From positions 62,001 through 126,000 of the forward strand of contig NZ_JAHRBL010000001.1 of the NCBI RefSeq assembly GCF_019693445.1: a DNA stretch of 64,000 nt, read 5' to 3'. The position numbers and the translations under genes were made by a program. Positions within the stretch are counted from its first letter, which is position 1, and the number at the start of each line of letters is the position of its first letter. This DNA is from Deinococcus aquaedulcis (lineage in GTDB: Bacteria; Deinococcota; Deinococci; Deinococcales; Deinococcaceae). The notes under the pieces are model-generated. The model made no database searches. It worked only from the letters and a program-made list of their open reading frames with translations, and was not told where the DNA came from. Of this stretch, positions 40,462 to 50,877 are shown piece by piece.

Positions 40462-41631
40462 TCAGGGCGCAAAGACCGCGCGCACCATGCCGTCGGTCTT
40501 GTGCTTGAACATCTCGTAGACGCGGGGGCTGTCTTCCAGTGAAAAGCGGTGGGTGGCCAGATACGAGGCGTCCAGTTCGCCCCGCACCGCGTGGTCCAGC
40601 AGCCGGGGCAGGTAATGCTGGCCGTGCTGCTGGGCGGTGCGCACCGTCAGGCCCTTGTTCATGATCACGCCCAGCGGAAATTTGTCCATCAGGCCGTAGA
40701 CCCCCAGGACCGAAAGGGTGCCGCCCTTGCGGCAGGCCATGATCGCCTGGCGCAGGGCCTGTCCCCGGTCGGTGCTCAGGCGCAGCGCCTGCTTGGCGCG
40801 GTCATACAGGTAGCCGGGGCCGGTGCCGTGGGCTTCCATGCCCACCGCGTCAATGCAGGCGTCCGGGCCGCGTCCGCCCGTCAGGTCGTGCAGCAGGGCC
40901 AGCACCTCCGGGGTCTGGGCGTAATTGATGGTCTCGGCGCCGGCGTGTTCGCGGGCCAGGCGCAGCCGCTCTGGAAAGCGGTCAATAACGATCACCCGCT
41001 CGGCGCCCAGCAGCCGGGCACTCTGCGCCGCCATGAGGCCCACGCCGCCGCCGCCCCAGACCGCCACGGTGTCGCCAGGCTGAATGTGGCAGAAATCTGC
41101 CCCCATGTACCCGGTGGGCGCCGCGTCCGAGAGAAACAGCGCCTGCTCGTCGCTGAGGCCTTCGGGCACCGGAAAGCAGCCCACATCGGCGTGGGGGACG
41201 CGCATGTACTGGGCGTGCGAGCCCGCGTAGCCGCCAAAGGCGTGGGTGTACCCGTACACCGCGCCCGTGGGATAGCCCAGTGCCGGGGCCTGAAGGGCCG
41301 CGTTGGGGTTGGTGTTGTCACACAGGGAATACAGGTCTTTCTGGCAGTACCAGCAGTTGCCACAGGACACAAACGAGGGCACCACCACGCGGTCACCCCG
41401 GCGCACCTTGGTCACGGCGGCGCCCACCTCTTCCACCACGCCCATGAACTCGTGGCCGATCACGTCGCCGGGGCGCATGGTGGGAATGTAGCCGTCAATA
41501 AAGTGCAGGTCCGACCCGCAGGTGGTGGACAGGCTGATTTTCAGAATGACGTCGTGTGGGTTGACCAGTTCGGGATCGGGGACGGTCTGCACGCGCAGAT
41601 CGTTCACGCCTTCCCAGCAGAGGGCTCGCAT
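40462..41631 (-). CDS. Zinc-dependent alcohol/formaldehyde dehydrogenase-like MDR protein
   Basis: 389 residues. Catalytic zinc region TCGSDLHFIDG and GHEFMGVVEEVG, structural-zinc lobe CGNCWYCQKDLYSLC, and a nucleotide-binding VAVWGGGGVGLMAAQSARLLGAE. The length and the insertion (GYLYDRAKQALRLSTDRGQALRQAI) match the long-chain formaldehyde-dehydrogenase-like group. AAGGAGA lies seven bases before ATG 41631. The SRPBCC gene ends 72 bases upstream on the same strand, and this pair is probably co-transcribed. Confidence 0.93.
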   Translation of the reverse strand: MRALCWEGVNDLRVQTVPDPELVNPHDVILKISLSTTCGSDLHFIDGYIPTMRPGDVIGHEFMGVVEEVGAAVTKVRRGDRVVVPSFVSCGNCWYCQKDLYSLCDNTNPNAALQAPALGYPTGAVYGYTHAFGGYAGSHAQYMRVPHADVGCFPVPEGLSDEQALFLSDAAPTGYMGADFCHIQPGDTVAVWGGGGVGLMAAQSARLLGAERVIVIDRFPERLRLAREHAGAETINYAQTPEVLALLHDLTGGRGPDACIDAVGMEAHGTGPGYLYDRAKQALRLSTDRGQALRQAIMACRKGGTLSVLGVYGLMDKFPLGVIMNKGLTVRTAQQHGQHYLPRLLDHAVRGELDASYLATHRFSLEDSPRVYEMFKHKTDGMVRAVFAP

Positions 41632-41703
41632 CGAGAAGTCTCCTTTTCTGCTACCGGGGCCGTCAGGGTGGACACCGGGTAAGGGTGGGTGGCCGTCCCC
41701 AGT

Positions 41704-42354
41704 TCAGGCGGGGCGGGCGGCGGGGTTGCGGGTCAGGGTGGGGATTTCGCCGGCTTCCATGAGACTTTTGAACCGGCGCAGCGCCCCCTCCACCAGTTGG
41801 CCCAGCCCGGCGGCCCGGAAGGCGGGGCCCAGCTGGTCTCCTGGGGCCTGCAGCTGAAACCACAGCGTGGTTTCAGTGCCCCGACCCAAGGGCGCGGGGC
41901 GCAGGCGCAGTTCGGCCTGCAGCGCCAGGGCCGCGCCCGGCACCGAGCGCCAGCGCACCAGCTGGCCGGGCCGCGTCTCCACCGTCTCGGTGTCCCAGGT
42001 GGGCGGGTCGCCGGGCACGCGCAGCACCCAGTGCAGGCGGCCGTGGCCCAGCGCCGTTACATCGGCAAACGGAGCCAGCACCTGGGCCAGCACACCGGGG
42101 TCCTGCCACGCCTGGGTCAGGTCCTCTGGGGCGCGCAGCACGCTCATCACGCGCTGGGCTTCCAGGGGGCCAGATGTGGCGGCGCGGCGCTGGTGAACGG
42201 CCCGGCGGTACAGCAGGCCGCCCCCCACCAGGACCAGCACGGCCCCGCCCAGCGGTGTGGGCCGCCGCCACGGCGAGCCCGGCGAGAGTCTGGACAGGGC
42301 GGCCAGCGCCGCCGCGCTCAGGGGCTGGCCGGCGCGTTTGGGGTGACTGGTCAT
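41704..42354 (-). CDS. SRPBCC-family membrane-anchored protein
   Basis: 216 residues. One N-terminal hydrophobic segment (about 35-50, GGAVLVLVGGGLLYRR) then a START/SRPBCC-type domain (MSVLRAPEDLTQAWQDPGVLAQVL...WDTETVETRPGQLVRWRSVPG). Such proteins often pair with MDR dehydrogenases and stress genes; the ligand is unknown. GGAG lies five bases before ATG 42354. Confidence 0.82.
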   Translation of the reverse strand: MTSHPKRAGQPLSAAALAALSRLSPGSPWRRPTPLGGAVLVLVGGGLLYRRAVHQRRAATSGPLEAQRVMSVLRAPEDLTQAWQDPGVLAQVLAPFADVTALGHGRLHWVLRVPGDPPTWDTETVETRPGQLVRWRSVPGAALALQAELRLRPAPLGRGTETTLWFQLQAPGDQLGPAFRAAGLGQLVEGALRRFKSLMEAGEIPTLTRNPAARPA

Positions 42355-42818
42355 CTTGGCTCCGTCATGGGGGCTCCTGGGAGGTGGTGGGGAAAAGCGG
42401 TAAAGGGGATGGTCCCTGGCCAGCTTCGGGGGTGGGCGGGCCCCGGCTGTGAAGGGCCCATGCAGCCGCTGGGGCCAGAGTTGCCGGCTGCCCCCGAGTT
42501 GACTCAGCGCCTCTTTGGACGGGGCTCATGGGGCAGAAGGGAAGAGGCGCAGCGGGGACATGGCCGCACCGGGGGAACGTAGGGGGCATCACGCCCAGCG
42601 GCTCGCCGCCAGGACCAAAGGTCAATGGGCCTTCATGCAGTACAGGGGTGGCCCCAGCCTTGCCGGGCCCCGGCGTTCACCCCCTTGGGGCCGTCGCTGA
42701 AGAGCGGCCCCACAGACTTCAGGCGACCCTCTGCCCCTGCGCCTTGCGCCCGGGCCGAGGGCGGGCGGCGCCCCAAGCAGCGCCTGACCTGAGAGCTGTC
42801 CCCCACAAGGAGCGTGCG
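42355..42818. other. 464-base intergenic region upstream of Mn catalase
   Basis: Divergent spacer between the SRPBCC gene and Mn catalase. It holds a 9-bp inverted repeat GCGCCTCTT/AAGAGGCGC (42507-42515 with 42542-42550) and an isolated TTGACT at 42499, but no convincing -10 partner and no open frame I would call a gene. Confidence 0.5.
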
Positions 42819-43790
42819 ATGTTCTATTTCGATAAACGGCTGCAGTACCCGGTGCGCGTGGAGCGGCCCAATCCCCTGTTCGCCAAGATGCTGCAGCAGG
42901 CCCTGGGCGGCGTGGAAGGCGAGATGCGCGTGATGTTCCAGTACCTGTTTCAGGCGTGGAACTCGCGCGGGCCGGCCAAATACCGCGATCTGCTGCTGAA
43001 CACCGGTACCGAGGAAATTGGGCATGTAGAGATGCTGGCCACCGCCATTGCCCTGAACCTGCAGGGCTCCCCCAGCGCCGTGCAGGAGGAAGCGGCGCGC
43101 GCCAACCCCATGGTCGCCGCTGTGATGGGCGGCATGAGCCCCCGGCAGTACCTGTCGGGCGGTATGGGCGCCCTGGCCGCCGACAGCGAGGGCAATCCGT
43201 TTAACGGCTCGTGGGTGGTGTCCAGCGGCAATATCGCCGCCGACATGTACTCGAACGTGAACGCCGAGGCCAGTGGGCTGGTGCTTGCCACCCGCCTGTA
43301 CGAGTACACCGACGACCCCGGCATGAAAGACATGCTGCGCTTTCTGATCTCGCGCGACGTGATGCACCAGCAGCAGTGGCTGGCGGTCATTGAGGAACTG
43401 GGCGGTCCCGAAGGCAACCTGCCCATTCCGAACTCGTTTCCACACGATGAGGCGCACGAAACGCGCGAATTCGCCTACACCTTTTTCACCACCAGCGTGG
43501 ACGGTTCGGCGCCGCCCCAGGGCCGCTGGACCTCCGGGCCCAGCCTGGATGGCCGGGGCGAATTCCGCACCGTGGCCCTGCAGCCTATGGGCGAGGAACC
43601 CCAGCTGGCGCCGCCGCTGCCGCAGGCCCACGCCCAGCTGCAGGAAATCGAGGGTGGGCAGCAGCGCGCAGCGGCGGCCGGCCTGACCGATCCCGGCGAC
43701 ACCAGCTCGCAGGGCATCGCCTCGCGCCTCACCGAAACCATCAGCTCCGTGGCCGACGACCTGCTGGGCCGTGGAGAAAAAGACCGCTGA
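42819..43790 (+). CDS. Manganese catalase
   Basis: 323 residues; AAGGAG six bases before the ATG. N-terminus MFYFDKRLQYPVRVERPNP, first metal helix GGVEGEMRVMFQYLFQAWNS (Glu), TGTEEIGHVEMLATAI (Glu/His), and a second set around ANVNAEASGLVLATRLYE (reads YSNVNAE) and SRDVMHQQQWL. It disproportionates hydrogen peroxide with a di-Mn centre. Next to dehydrogenase and SRPBCC genes, which suggests an oxidative or general stress region. Confidence 0.96.
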   Translation: MFYFDKRLQYPVRVERPNPLFAKMLQQALGGVEGEMRVMFQYLFQAWNSRGPAKYRDLLLNTGTEEIGHVEMLATAIALNLQGSPSAVQEEAARANPMVAAVMGGMSPRQYLSGGMGALAADSEGNPFNGSWVVSSGNIAADMYSNVNAEASGLVLATRLYEYTDDPGMKDMLRFLISRDVMHQQQWLAVIEELGGPEGNLPIPNSFPHDEAHETREFAYTFFTTSVDGSAPPQGRWTSGPSLDGRGEFRTVALQPMGEEPQLAPPLPQAHAQLQEIEGGQQRAAAAGLTDPGDTSSQGIASRLTETISSVADDLLGRGEKDR

Positions 43791-44153
43791 GGGAAGGCAG
43801 CCTCTTCGGAGCGCGTTGGTCTGGAGGCAGGGGAGAGCGCAGGGGTGGACTTCGGGATCTTGTCACTGGCCCGTACAGCGGTGACCAGTGACCTCCTGCG
43901 GGGCAACATTGGCCCTTCAGCGCCGGTGGGTGCTCCTGGCTCTAGCTGGCACGCCATTCAAGCATGCCAGAGCGGGTAAAGCCTGAATCTTTTCGCCGCG
44001 CTGGGTCCTCCTGGGAGTGTCCGCATGAGGCCGCCTCGTGGATTGTCACCCACCACGAGAACCAGCGCGGCAAAGGACAGCGGAACGCATCACGGAAGGG
44101 CACAAGACTGAAGCGGCGCAGCGAAAGGGCTGCGCCGCGCCGCTGCTTCTCTC
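43791..44153. other. 363-base spacer, no gene seen
   Basis: Convergent spacer between Mn catalase and the PGI/PMI-like gene. One plus-strand open frame from 43964 runs into the reverse complement of the next gene and lacks a ribosome site or codon bias. The only structure is the terminator hairpin at 44113-44138. Confidence 0.5.
44113..44138 (-). terminator. Terminator of PGI/PMI-like gene
   Basis: 10-bp stem GCGGCGCAGC/GCTGCGCCGC with a six-base loop, followed on the minus strand by TTCAGTCTTGT, 15 bases past the stop codon. Confidence 0.6.
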
Positions 44154-45152
44154 TTATTCTTCTGCTTCGTCCTCGTCGTAGTCGGGGTCTTCGTCCGTCT
44201 GGTCATCGTCTCCGGCCCAGTCGCGGACCAGATTCGTGCGGCGCAGGTCGTCGCGCGGGGCGCTCAGGCGGGCCTGCTCGCGGTCCTCTCCGCTCATCAC
44301 GCCCTGAGCGCGGGCCAGCACCGGCACGTCAGCGGCCTCCACTCCATAACGCTCGGCCAGATACGCCGCCACCCAGGCGCCGAAGTACCACAGGGCCAGT
44401 TGGCCAGGGTAGCCCTGCGCGCCCCCTGGGTAGGGCACATGAATGATCTCGTCAATGCGCGATTCCAGCACCTCGCGCGCCAGCAGCAGGGTGTCGTCGG
44501 CGTCGCCCAGCAGCAGGGCCACCTTGGCGTCGCCCTTCTCGTGCTGCGCTTCAAAGGCGCCTGTCACCAGCGGCAGGCTGTCGCCCAGCAGGGGCACGGC
44601 CAGCGTCTTGGCGGTGCGGGCCAGCAACTGTTGCCACGCGTGGGGCAGCGCCTCGGCGTCGGGGGCGGCCAGCAGCAGGGGCGTGCGGCCCCACAGGCTC
44701 CAGGCGAGGTCGCGGGCCGGGTTGTCTTCTGTGACATGGGGCGCGCAGCGCGCGGCGAGGTCCTGCAGCAGGGCGTCGGCGGCGCGGGCGTCCTCGCTGT
44801 GGCCGCTAGCGTGGGCCACGTACTGGGCAAAGTGGTAGGTGGCCAGGGGGCCGCCCGGCACCAGCACGTCAATTTCCTCGGGGGTGCCGCCCGTGGCCAC
44901 GCGGCGCACCTGCGCGCCCGCCACGGTGGCCAGATCGGCGTAGTCGGTGGCCAGGGCGCCGGCGTCGGGGCTGCCCAGCACGAACTGGGTGCCGCTGCGC
45001 GCCAGGGTGCCGGGGACGAGACTCTGGGCAAGGTGCGCGGCCAGGGTGCCCTCGCCAGCGCCCACCAGGCCGTAGGGCCCGTCTTCCGGGCGGTCAGGGC
45101 CCGCGTAGGCACCGGGCAGGGTTTCAAGCAGGGTCAGGAGGTGGGTGCTCAT
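44154..45152 (-). CDS. SIS-domain bifunctional phosphoglucose/phosphomannose isomerase-like protein
   Basis: 332 residues. Two tandem SIS-like halves; the first is recognisable by YGLVGAGEGTLAAHLAQSLV and TGGTPEEIDVLVPGG, and the second ends in HVPYPGGAQGYPGQLALWYFGAWVAAYLAERYGVEAADVPV, the bacterial PGI C-terminal signature. The last 30 residues are a very acidic tail (DDDQTDEDPDYDEDEAEE). Probably interconverts glucose-6-P or mannose-6-P with fructose-6-P. Leaderless start (TACCCT seven bases upstream). Confidence 0.82.
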   Translation of the reverse strand: MSTHLLTLLETLPGAYAGPDRPEDGPYGLVGAGEGTLAAHLAQSLVPGTLARSGTQFVLGSPDAGALATDYADLATVAGAQVRRVATGGTPEEIDVLVPGGPLATYHFAQYVAHASGHSEDARAADALLQDLAARCAPHVTEDNPARDLAWSLWGRTPLLLAAPDAEALPHAWQQLLARTAKTLAVPLLGDSLPLVTGAFEAQHEKGDAKVALLLGDADDTLLLAREVLESRIDEIIHVPYPGGAQGYPGQLALWYFGAWVAAYLAERYGVEAADVPVLARAQGVMSGEDREQARLSAPRDDLRRTNLVRDWAGDDDQTDEDPDYDEDEAEE

Positions 45153-45159
45153 AGGGTTC

Positions 45160-45165
45160 AGGGTA
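45160..45165 (-). promoter_or_regulatory. -10 box of leaderless PGI/PMI-like gene
   Basis: TACCCT on the minus strand, seven bases before ATG 45152. Confidence 0.5.
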
Positions 45166-45258
45166 GCTCAGTGGGGGCCCGGCAGGCGGCTGGGCGGGGC
45201 CCAAAAAGCCCCTGCCAGACGGCCCTGCGCGCCTTCACCTCCGCTTAACCTTGCATGC

Positions 45259-45264
45259 TAGAAT
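45259..45264 (+). promoter_or_regulatory. Extended -10 box upstream of PPIase operon
   Basis: TGCTAGAAT (TAGAAT at 45259-45264 with an upstream TG), seven bases before GTG 45272. The transcript would run antisense through tRNA-Arg into the PPIase gene. Confidence 0.45.
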
Positions 45265-45271
45265 CCGGCGC

Positions 45272-45456
<185 letters not shown>

Positions 45457-45460
<4 letters not shown>

Positions 45461-47361
45461 ACAAGAAGAAACTCGTGAACGTCCTGATGGGCGTTCTGGC
45501 CCTGCTGCTGATCGTGGGCATGGCCTATCAGTTCACGCCCAACCTGGGCGACCTGTTCGGGCGCAAGCAGGAAGGCACCCCCGCCCTGACGGTCAACGGC
45601 ACCACCGTAACGGTGGAGGACCTGGAAGCGGTGCGCCGCAGCAACCCAGTTCTGAGCAGCACCGACACCGGCCTGCTGGCCGACGACTTCAAGACCTACG
45701 TGGTGGCCCAGAAGGTCGAGCAGACCCTGGTGACCAACGCCGTGAAGGACATCAAGGTCAGCCGCAATGACGTGAACGCCAAGGTCAAGGAAGTGCGCGA
45801 GGCCAACGACCTGACCGACAACAAGAAATGGACCGACGCGCTGCAGGGCGCGGGCCTGACCGACGCCACCTACCGCGAGCAGGTGCGCCAGAGTCTTGCC
45901 ATTGAGCGCAAGGTGGACGAACTGAAAAAGGCCGTGCCCGCGCCCACCGAGGCCGAACTGCGCGCCTACTACGACCTGAACCCCGAGCGCTTCCAGACCG
46001 ACGCCCGCATTCAGGGCCGCCAGATCGTGGTGGCCGACAAGGCCAAGGCGCAGGACCTGCTGAAGCAGCTGCAGGGCGGCGCCGACTTCGCTGCGCTGGC
46101 GGGCGCGAACAGCACCGAGTTCAAGGACCGGGGCGGCGCCCTGGGCCCCGTCGAGAATGGCGTGCCCCGGCCAGTGGCGCAGGTGGCCCTGCCCAGCGAG
46201 GTGGGCGCGGCGGCCTTTGCCCTCACGGAAGGCGGCCTGACCGACGTGGTGGAAAGCGGCGGCAAGTTCTACATCGTGAAGGTGGAAAAGTACCTGCCCC
46301 CCGCCCCCAAGCCCTTCGAGGACGCCAAGAGCGACCTGACGACCGCCGTGACCGAGCAGAAGCAGAACGCCGCCCTGGAAGCCTGGGTGCGCGACCTGAA
46401 AAAAGACCTGAAGGTCGAGTACAAGGACATCAACTGGAAGACGGAAAACCCCACCGTCGCCAGCGTGGCCGGCCAGGACATTCCCTACTCGGATCTGGTG
46501 GGGCAGGTGGTGAACAACCAGCAGTTCGCGGGTCTGCTGCAGCAGGTGCCGGCTGAACAGGCCGCCGGTCTGGTGAACGGCATTCTGAAGCCCCAGACGG
46601 TGCAGCAGCTGATTCAGGCCTACGCGGCCCCCACGATTGCCGAGCGCCTGAAGCTGAACCTGACTGGCACACGCCAGGAACTGGCGGCGGCCCTGGCGGC
46701 CTACGGTGGGCGCAACGTCAAGGTGAGCGCCGCCGACATTTCGGCCTTTTACGCCCAGAACAAGGCGCAGTATGAGAACCCCGCCAGCGCGGCGGTGGCC
46801 GAGGCCAACTTCAAGGATCAGGCGGGGGCCGTGGCCTTCCGCAACAGCTTCTCGGGTGGCAACTTTGTGACGGCGGCCAGCAAGGCGGGCGGCACCGTCA
46901 GCGAGCGCGGCACCGTGACCGCCGGCGACGGCGCCCTCAGCGAGGAACTGAACGCGGCCGTGTTCACCGCCAAGAGCCTGAAAGACGCGGGCGAAGGCAG
47001 CCTGAGCGACGTGGTGAAGGTGGGCGAGCGCTTCGTGGTGCTGTATGTCACCGATCTGAAGCCCGCCACCACCCAGCCCCTGAGTGCCGTGCGCGATGAA
47101 ATCGAGGCGCAGGTGCTGGCCCAGAAGAAGAGCGAGGCCGGCCAGAAGTTCCTGGAGACCCAGGTGGCCACCCTGAAGCCCACGGACAACCTGAAGGCCG
47201 TGCTGGCCGCTCAGGAAAAGCGCGTGGCCGCCCAGACCCCCAAGGCCCCCGCCAAGACCGACACCCCGAAGAGCGATACCTCCACGCCGGACACCCCGGC
47301 CCAGGAAGGCACCGGCCAGGGGGACACCGGCACCCCCGCCGAAGGCACCAGCGACCGCTAA
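45457..47361 (+). CDS. Parvulin-type peptidyl-prolyl isomerase, SurA/PrsA-like membrane protein
   Basis: 634 residues; GTG with AAGGAG five bases upstream. N-terminal signal anchor (LMGVLALLLIVGMAYQF), SurA-N-like region ALTVNGTTVTVEDLEAV, then a parvulin domain about 185-280 (ARIQGRQIVVADKAKAQDLL...GGALGPVENG...GLTDVVESGGKFYIVKVEKY). A second, degenerate parvulin-like module follows (about 445-540, SLSDVVKVGERFVVLYVTD). The 45-residue tail is Thr/Pro/Lys-rich. Likely folds exported proteins at the envelope. Confidence 0.9.
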
Positions 47362-47377
47362 CCTTTAGCCCACAGCA

Positions 47378-47412
47378 CCGCCGCCCCGTGAATGTGGGGC
47401 GGCGGTTTCGTT
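47378..47412 (+). terminator. Terminator after PPIase gene
   Basis: 10-bp stem CCGCCGCCCC/GGGGCGGCGG (47378-47387 with 47396-47405), then TTTCGTT, 16 bases past the stop. Confidence 0.85.
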
Positions 47413-47430
47413 GTGTCCTGCTGGCCTGGG

Positions 47431-48456
47431 TTACTTCGCCACCGCGCGCAGCAGTTCGCGGGCGCGTTGCAGGTGCTGTTGCAGCGCGGGCAGGCTGGAG
47501 GCGGCGTGGGCGCGCAGGCCCGCGTGGGTGCCCGCCTTGCTGTAGGTGGTAAACAGATTGACCGCCTGCTCGTGCGCCGAGACCTGGGCGGCCAGAAAAG
47601 CCCGGTCAAAGGCGTCGCCCTGCTGCACCTGCAGCGCGCGGTACTGCACCTCGCGGGGGGTGTCCAGCGCTGTGGGCAGGCGCTGCAGCAGGGGCGCGGC
47701 CAGTGGCGTCAGGCGGCGGGTGGCAGCGGTGTGGTCCTGAATCAGCCGCTGGGCAAAGGCCTTGACCTCTGGGCGCGCGCTGCGGCCGGCGGCCAGCCCC
47801 GAGGTGCGAATTTCGAACTGGTCGCTCAGGGCGGCCTGGGTGGCAAAACAGGCGTCGGTGGTGCGGGCGGCGGTGCTGGTATTTGCCCCGCTGCCGGTCC
47901 CGGTGGCCGCGCTGCCGCTCGGGGTGCTGGTCCCCCGGCCACCGGTGCCCTGGCTCCCCTGGGTCTGGCTGCCGCTGCCGGCGCTGCCTGAACCCTGGCC
48001 CCCGGAACCTTGTCCCCCAGCCCCCGAATTGCCGCTGCCCTGGCCGCTGCCCGAGCTGCCACTGCCAGTTGCCCCAGTGCCAGCCGAGCCGGCGCTCGAT
48101 GAGCCCGTGCCTGTCCCGGTGCCTGCCGTGCTGGCGCTGCCGCCAGTCTGCCCGGCGCCCGTGGTACTGGTGCCCGCGCCACTGGTCCCACCTGAACCCG
48201 ACGCCGTGCCGCTACGGGTGCCGCCTGTGCCGGCCGCCGCGCCCGTCGTCGTTCCGGGGGCCGGTCTGGCGCCAGCGGCGGCCACCAGACCGCACAGCGC
48301 GCTGGGTGAGGGGCTGGGCACGAGAACAGTGGTCGGGGGCGTACTGGTGCTCTGGGAGGTGGTGCTCTGGGCCGGGGGGCTCTGCGTGGGCGTGCTCTGG
48401 GCAGCGGCGCCCAGCAGCAGGGTCGGAAGCAGCAGGAGGGATCGAAGGACAGTCAT
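47431..48456 (-). CDS. Secreted DUF4142 protein with long Gly/Ser/Thr linker
   Basis: 341 residues from ATG 48456 (AAAGGAG five bases upstream). Signal peptide (LLLLPTLLLGAAAQ), then a Ser/Thr/Pro segment, about 130 residues of Gly/Ser/Thr/Ala low complexity (about 65-200), and a DUF4142 four-helix domain (about 205-341: AALSDQFEIRTSGLAAGRSARPEVKAFAQRLIQDHTAA). DUF4142 proteins are periplasmic or surface and ferritin-like in fold; function unknown. The low-complexity coding region creates a long Pro-rich open frame on the other strand. Confidence 0.88.
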   Translation of the reverse strand: MTVLRSLLLLPTLLLGAAAQSTPTQSPPAQSTTSQSTSTPPTTVLVPSPSPSALCGLVAAAGARPAPGTTTGAAAGTGGTRSGTASGSGGTSGAGTSTTGAGQTGGSASTAGTGTGTGSSSAGSAGTGATGSGSSGSGQGSGNSGAGGQGSGGQGSGSAGSGSQTQGSQGTGGRGTSTPSGSAATGTGSGANTSTAARTTDACFATQAALSDQFEIRTSGLAAGRSARPEVKAFAQRLIQDHTAATRRLTPLAAPLLQRLPTALDTPREVQYRALQVQQGDAFDRAFLAAQVSAHEQAVNLFTTYSKAGTHAGLRAHAASSLPALQQHLQRARELLRAVAK

Positions 48457-48674
48457 GGCGTCTCCTTTGATGGTCCGGGTGCCAGGGCCCGCTGGCCCCC
48501 AGGGCGCGCCGGGATCGTCCCCAGCTTCGGAGAGTGGCCTGCGGGGGCGGTGAAGGGGCCATGCAGCGCCCGGGGGCCCGGGTGCGTGCCCACGCCTGGG
48601 TTGGGTCAATGGGCGTTGGGGCCTCCCTCATGAACCGGGCAGCCCTGGGGGCCGTTGCGTCTCCCGCCATGCAC

Positions 48675-48680
48675 TAGAAT
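48675..48680 (+). promoter_or_regulatory. -10 box of trpS
   Basis: TAGAAT, nine bases before ATG 48690; no ribosome site, so the transcript has no leader or only two or three bases. Confidence 0.5.
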
Positions 48681-48689
48681 CGGCCGGTT

Positions 48690-49688
<999 letters not shown>

Positions 49689-49700
49689 GCTGGCCTCCCT

Positions 49701-50528
49701 GTGACGGCGACCCTGGCCCCGGCCGCTCCCCCCGCACCGCCCCAGGCAGGGGCGGCCAGCTTTGTGGCCGCGCTGCCCGGGTTCACGGGCACGCTGGGCG
49801 AACTGGCAGCGGCCCTGCGCGCCGGGCGCGTGTCTCCGGCCGAGGTGCCGCTGCTGGCCCTCACCCGCGAGGTGCTGGCCTGGGCCGGGCAGGTGACGGG
49901 CGCGGGCCCCACTGGCCTGGCCGACGCCCACCCCGACCTGCTGCCCACCCTGGCGGCCGTGATCGCCCTGAAAGCCCGCCTCTTGCTGCCGCCCCCCGAG
50001 GACGACGACCTGCCCCCGGACCCTACCTTCGACGAGGCCCCGGATGACGAGGTCCTGCAGGGCGTGGAAGCCCTGGCCGAACTGGACGCCCTGGTGGGCT
50101 TTCTGGCGGGCCGGCGCCGCGAACGCGAGGGGCTGATTCCGGCCCGCCCCGTTCCCGTGGCCCTGCCCCGGCGCGAGCGGCCACGCAATCCCCAGGGCAG
50201 TCTGGCCCGGCTGGTTCGCGCGGCGCGCTCAGCGGTGCGGCAGGTGGAGGTGCCCCTGCTGGCCCGCGAGCGCCTGACCCTGCAGGGCGCCCTGGGGGCG
50301 CTGCGGGCCTTTGGCGCCCGGCTGCGCACCTTCACCTTTCGCGGCATCCCCGCCCAGGACTGGGGCGAGCGCACCACCTACTTTGCGGCGCTGCTGGAGG
50401 GCGTCAAGGAAGGGACCTTCAGCGCGGAGCAGGCCGAGCCCTACGGCGATATTGCCGTGACCTCGCACCTGCCTGAAGAGGCGGATGGGGACGAGGCCAG
50501 CGGGGGCGCGGCCAGCGGCGCCCGCTGA
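49701..50528 (+). CDS. scpA: Segregation and condensation protein A
   Basis: 275 residues, GTG start 13 bases after trpS. FTGTLGELAAALRAGRVSPAEVPLLALTREVL replaces the canonical FEGPLDLLL...IPLAEIT N-terminus, then AAVIALKARLLLPP, an acidic linker (EDDDLPPD), and the C-terminal winged helix FAALLEGVKEGTFSAEQAEPYGDI. Kleisin of the SMC-ScpAB condensin that organises chromosomes. No scpB is adjacent in this window. Confidence 0.9.
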   Translation: MTATLAPAAPPAPPQAGAASFVAALPGFTGTLGELAAALRAGRVSPAEVPLLALTREVLAWAGQVTGAGPTGLADAHPDLLPTLAAVIALKARLLLPPPEDDDLPPDPTFDEAPDDEVLQGVEALAELDALVGFLAGRRREREGLIPARPVPVALPRRERPRNPQGSLARLVRAARSAVRQVEVPLLARERLTLQGALGALRAFGARLRTFTFRGIPAQDWGERTTYFAALLEGVKEGTFSAEQAEPYGDIAVTSHLPEEADGDEASGGAASGAR

Positions 50529-50877
50529 ACGAAAGCTGGGGGGCCGGCCGCACCCGAAAGCTGAACCAGGGTCTGTTCGTACGGATTCCAGCCCCATCGT
50601 GTGAAGCAACGGCTCAGTTCCAGCGGCCTGAGACCGCGCTACGGGGGGGTTCCTGACAGCGGCACCCGAAGCGGCCCCGGGAATGCACCCAGGGCCACGT
50701 TGAAGCGAACGACTTAAGACAGCGGTGGAGGCGGAATCGGAGGGCGGCTGTTGAGCCCGTAGGTGGAATGGGCCGCCACGGTCAGTTTGCCTGGCCCGCT
50801 GAACAGAGCCGCGCATTTCCATGCGGCGCCGCTCAAATGCCGCCCCGTTCTGCCTGACGGGAGGTTGAAAGCCCCGC
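50529..50877. other. 349-base convergent spacer with a repeat remnant
   Basis: Lies between the ends of scpA and argC. It carries CGTACGGATTCC at 50578-50589, the end motif of the small repeat at 32361, and a GGCGGAATC at 50731 that could be the eroded opposite end. I see no gene or terminator in it. Confidence 0.4.

Noticed and set aside
43964..44446. 160-codon plus-strand frame starting in the gap after Mn catalase
   Set aside because: No ribosome site, runs into the antisense of the PGI-like gene, Arg-rich shadow composition.
47762..48553. Pro/Val-rich plus-strand frame
   Set aside because: It is the antisense of the Gly/Ser/Thr low-complexity part of the DUF4142 gene.
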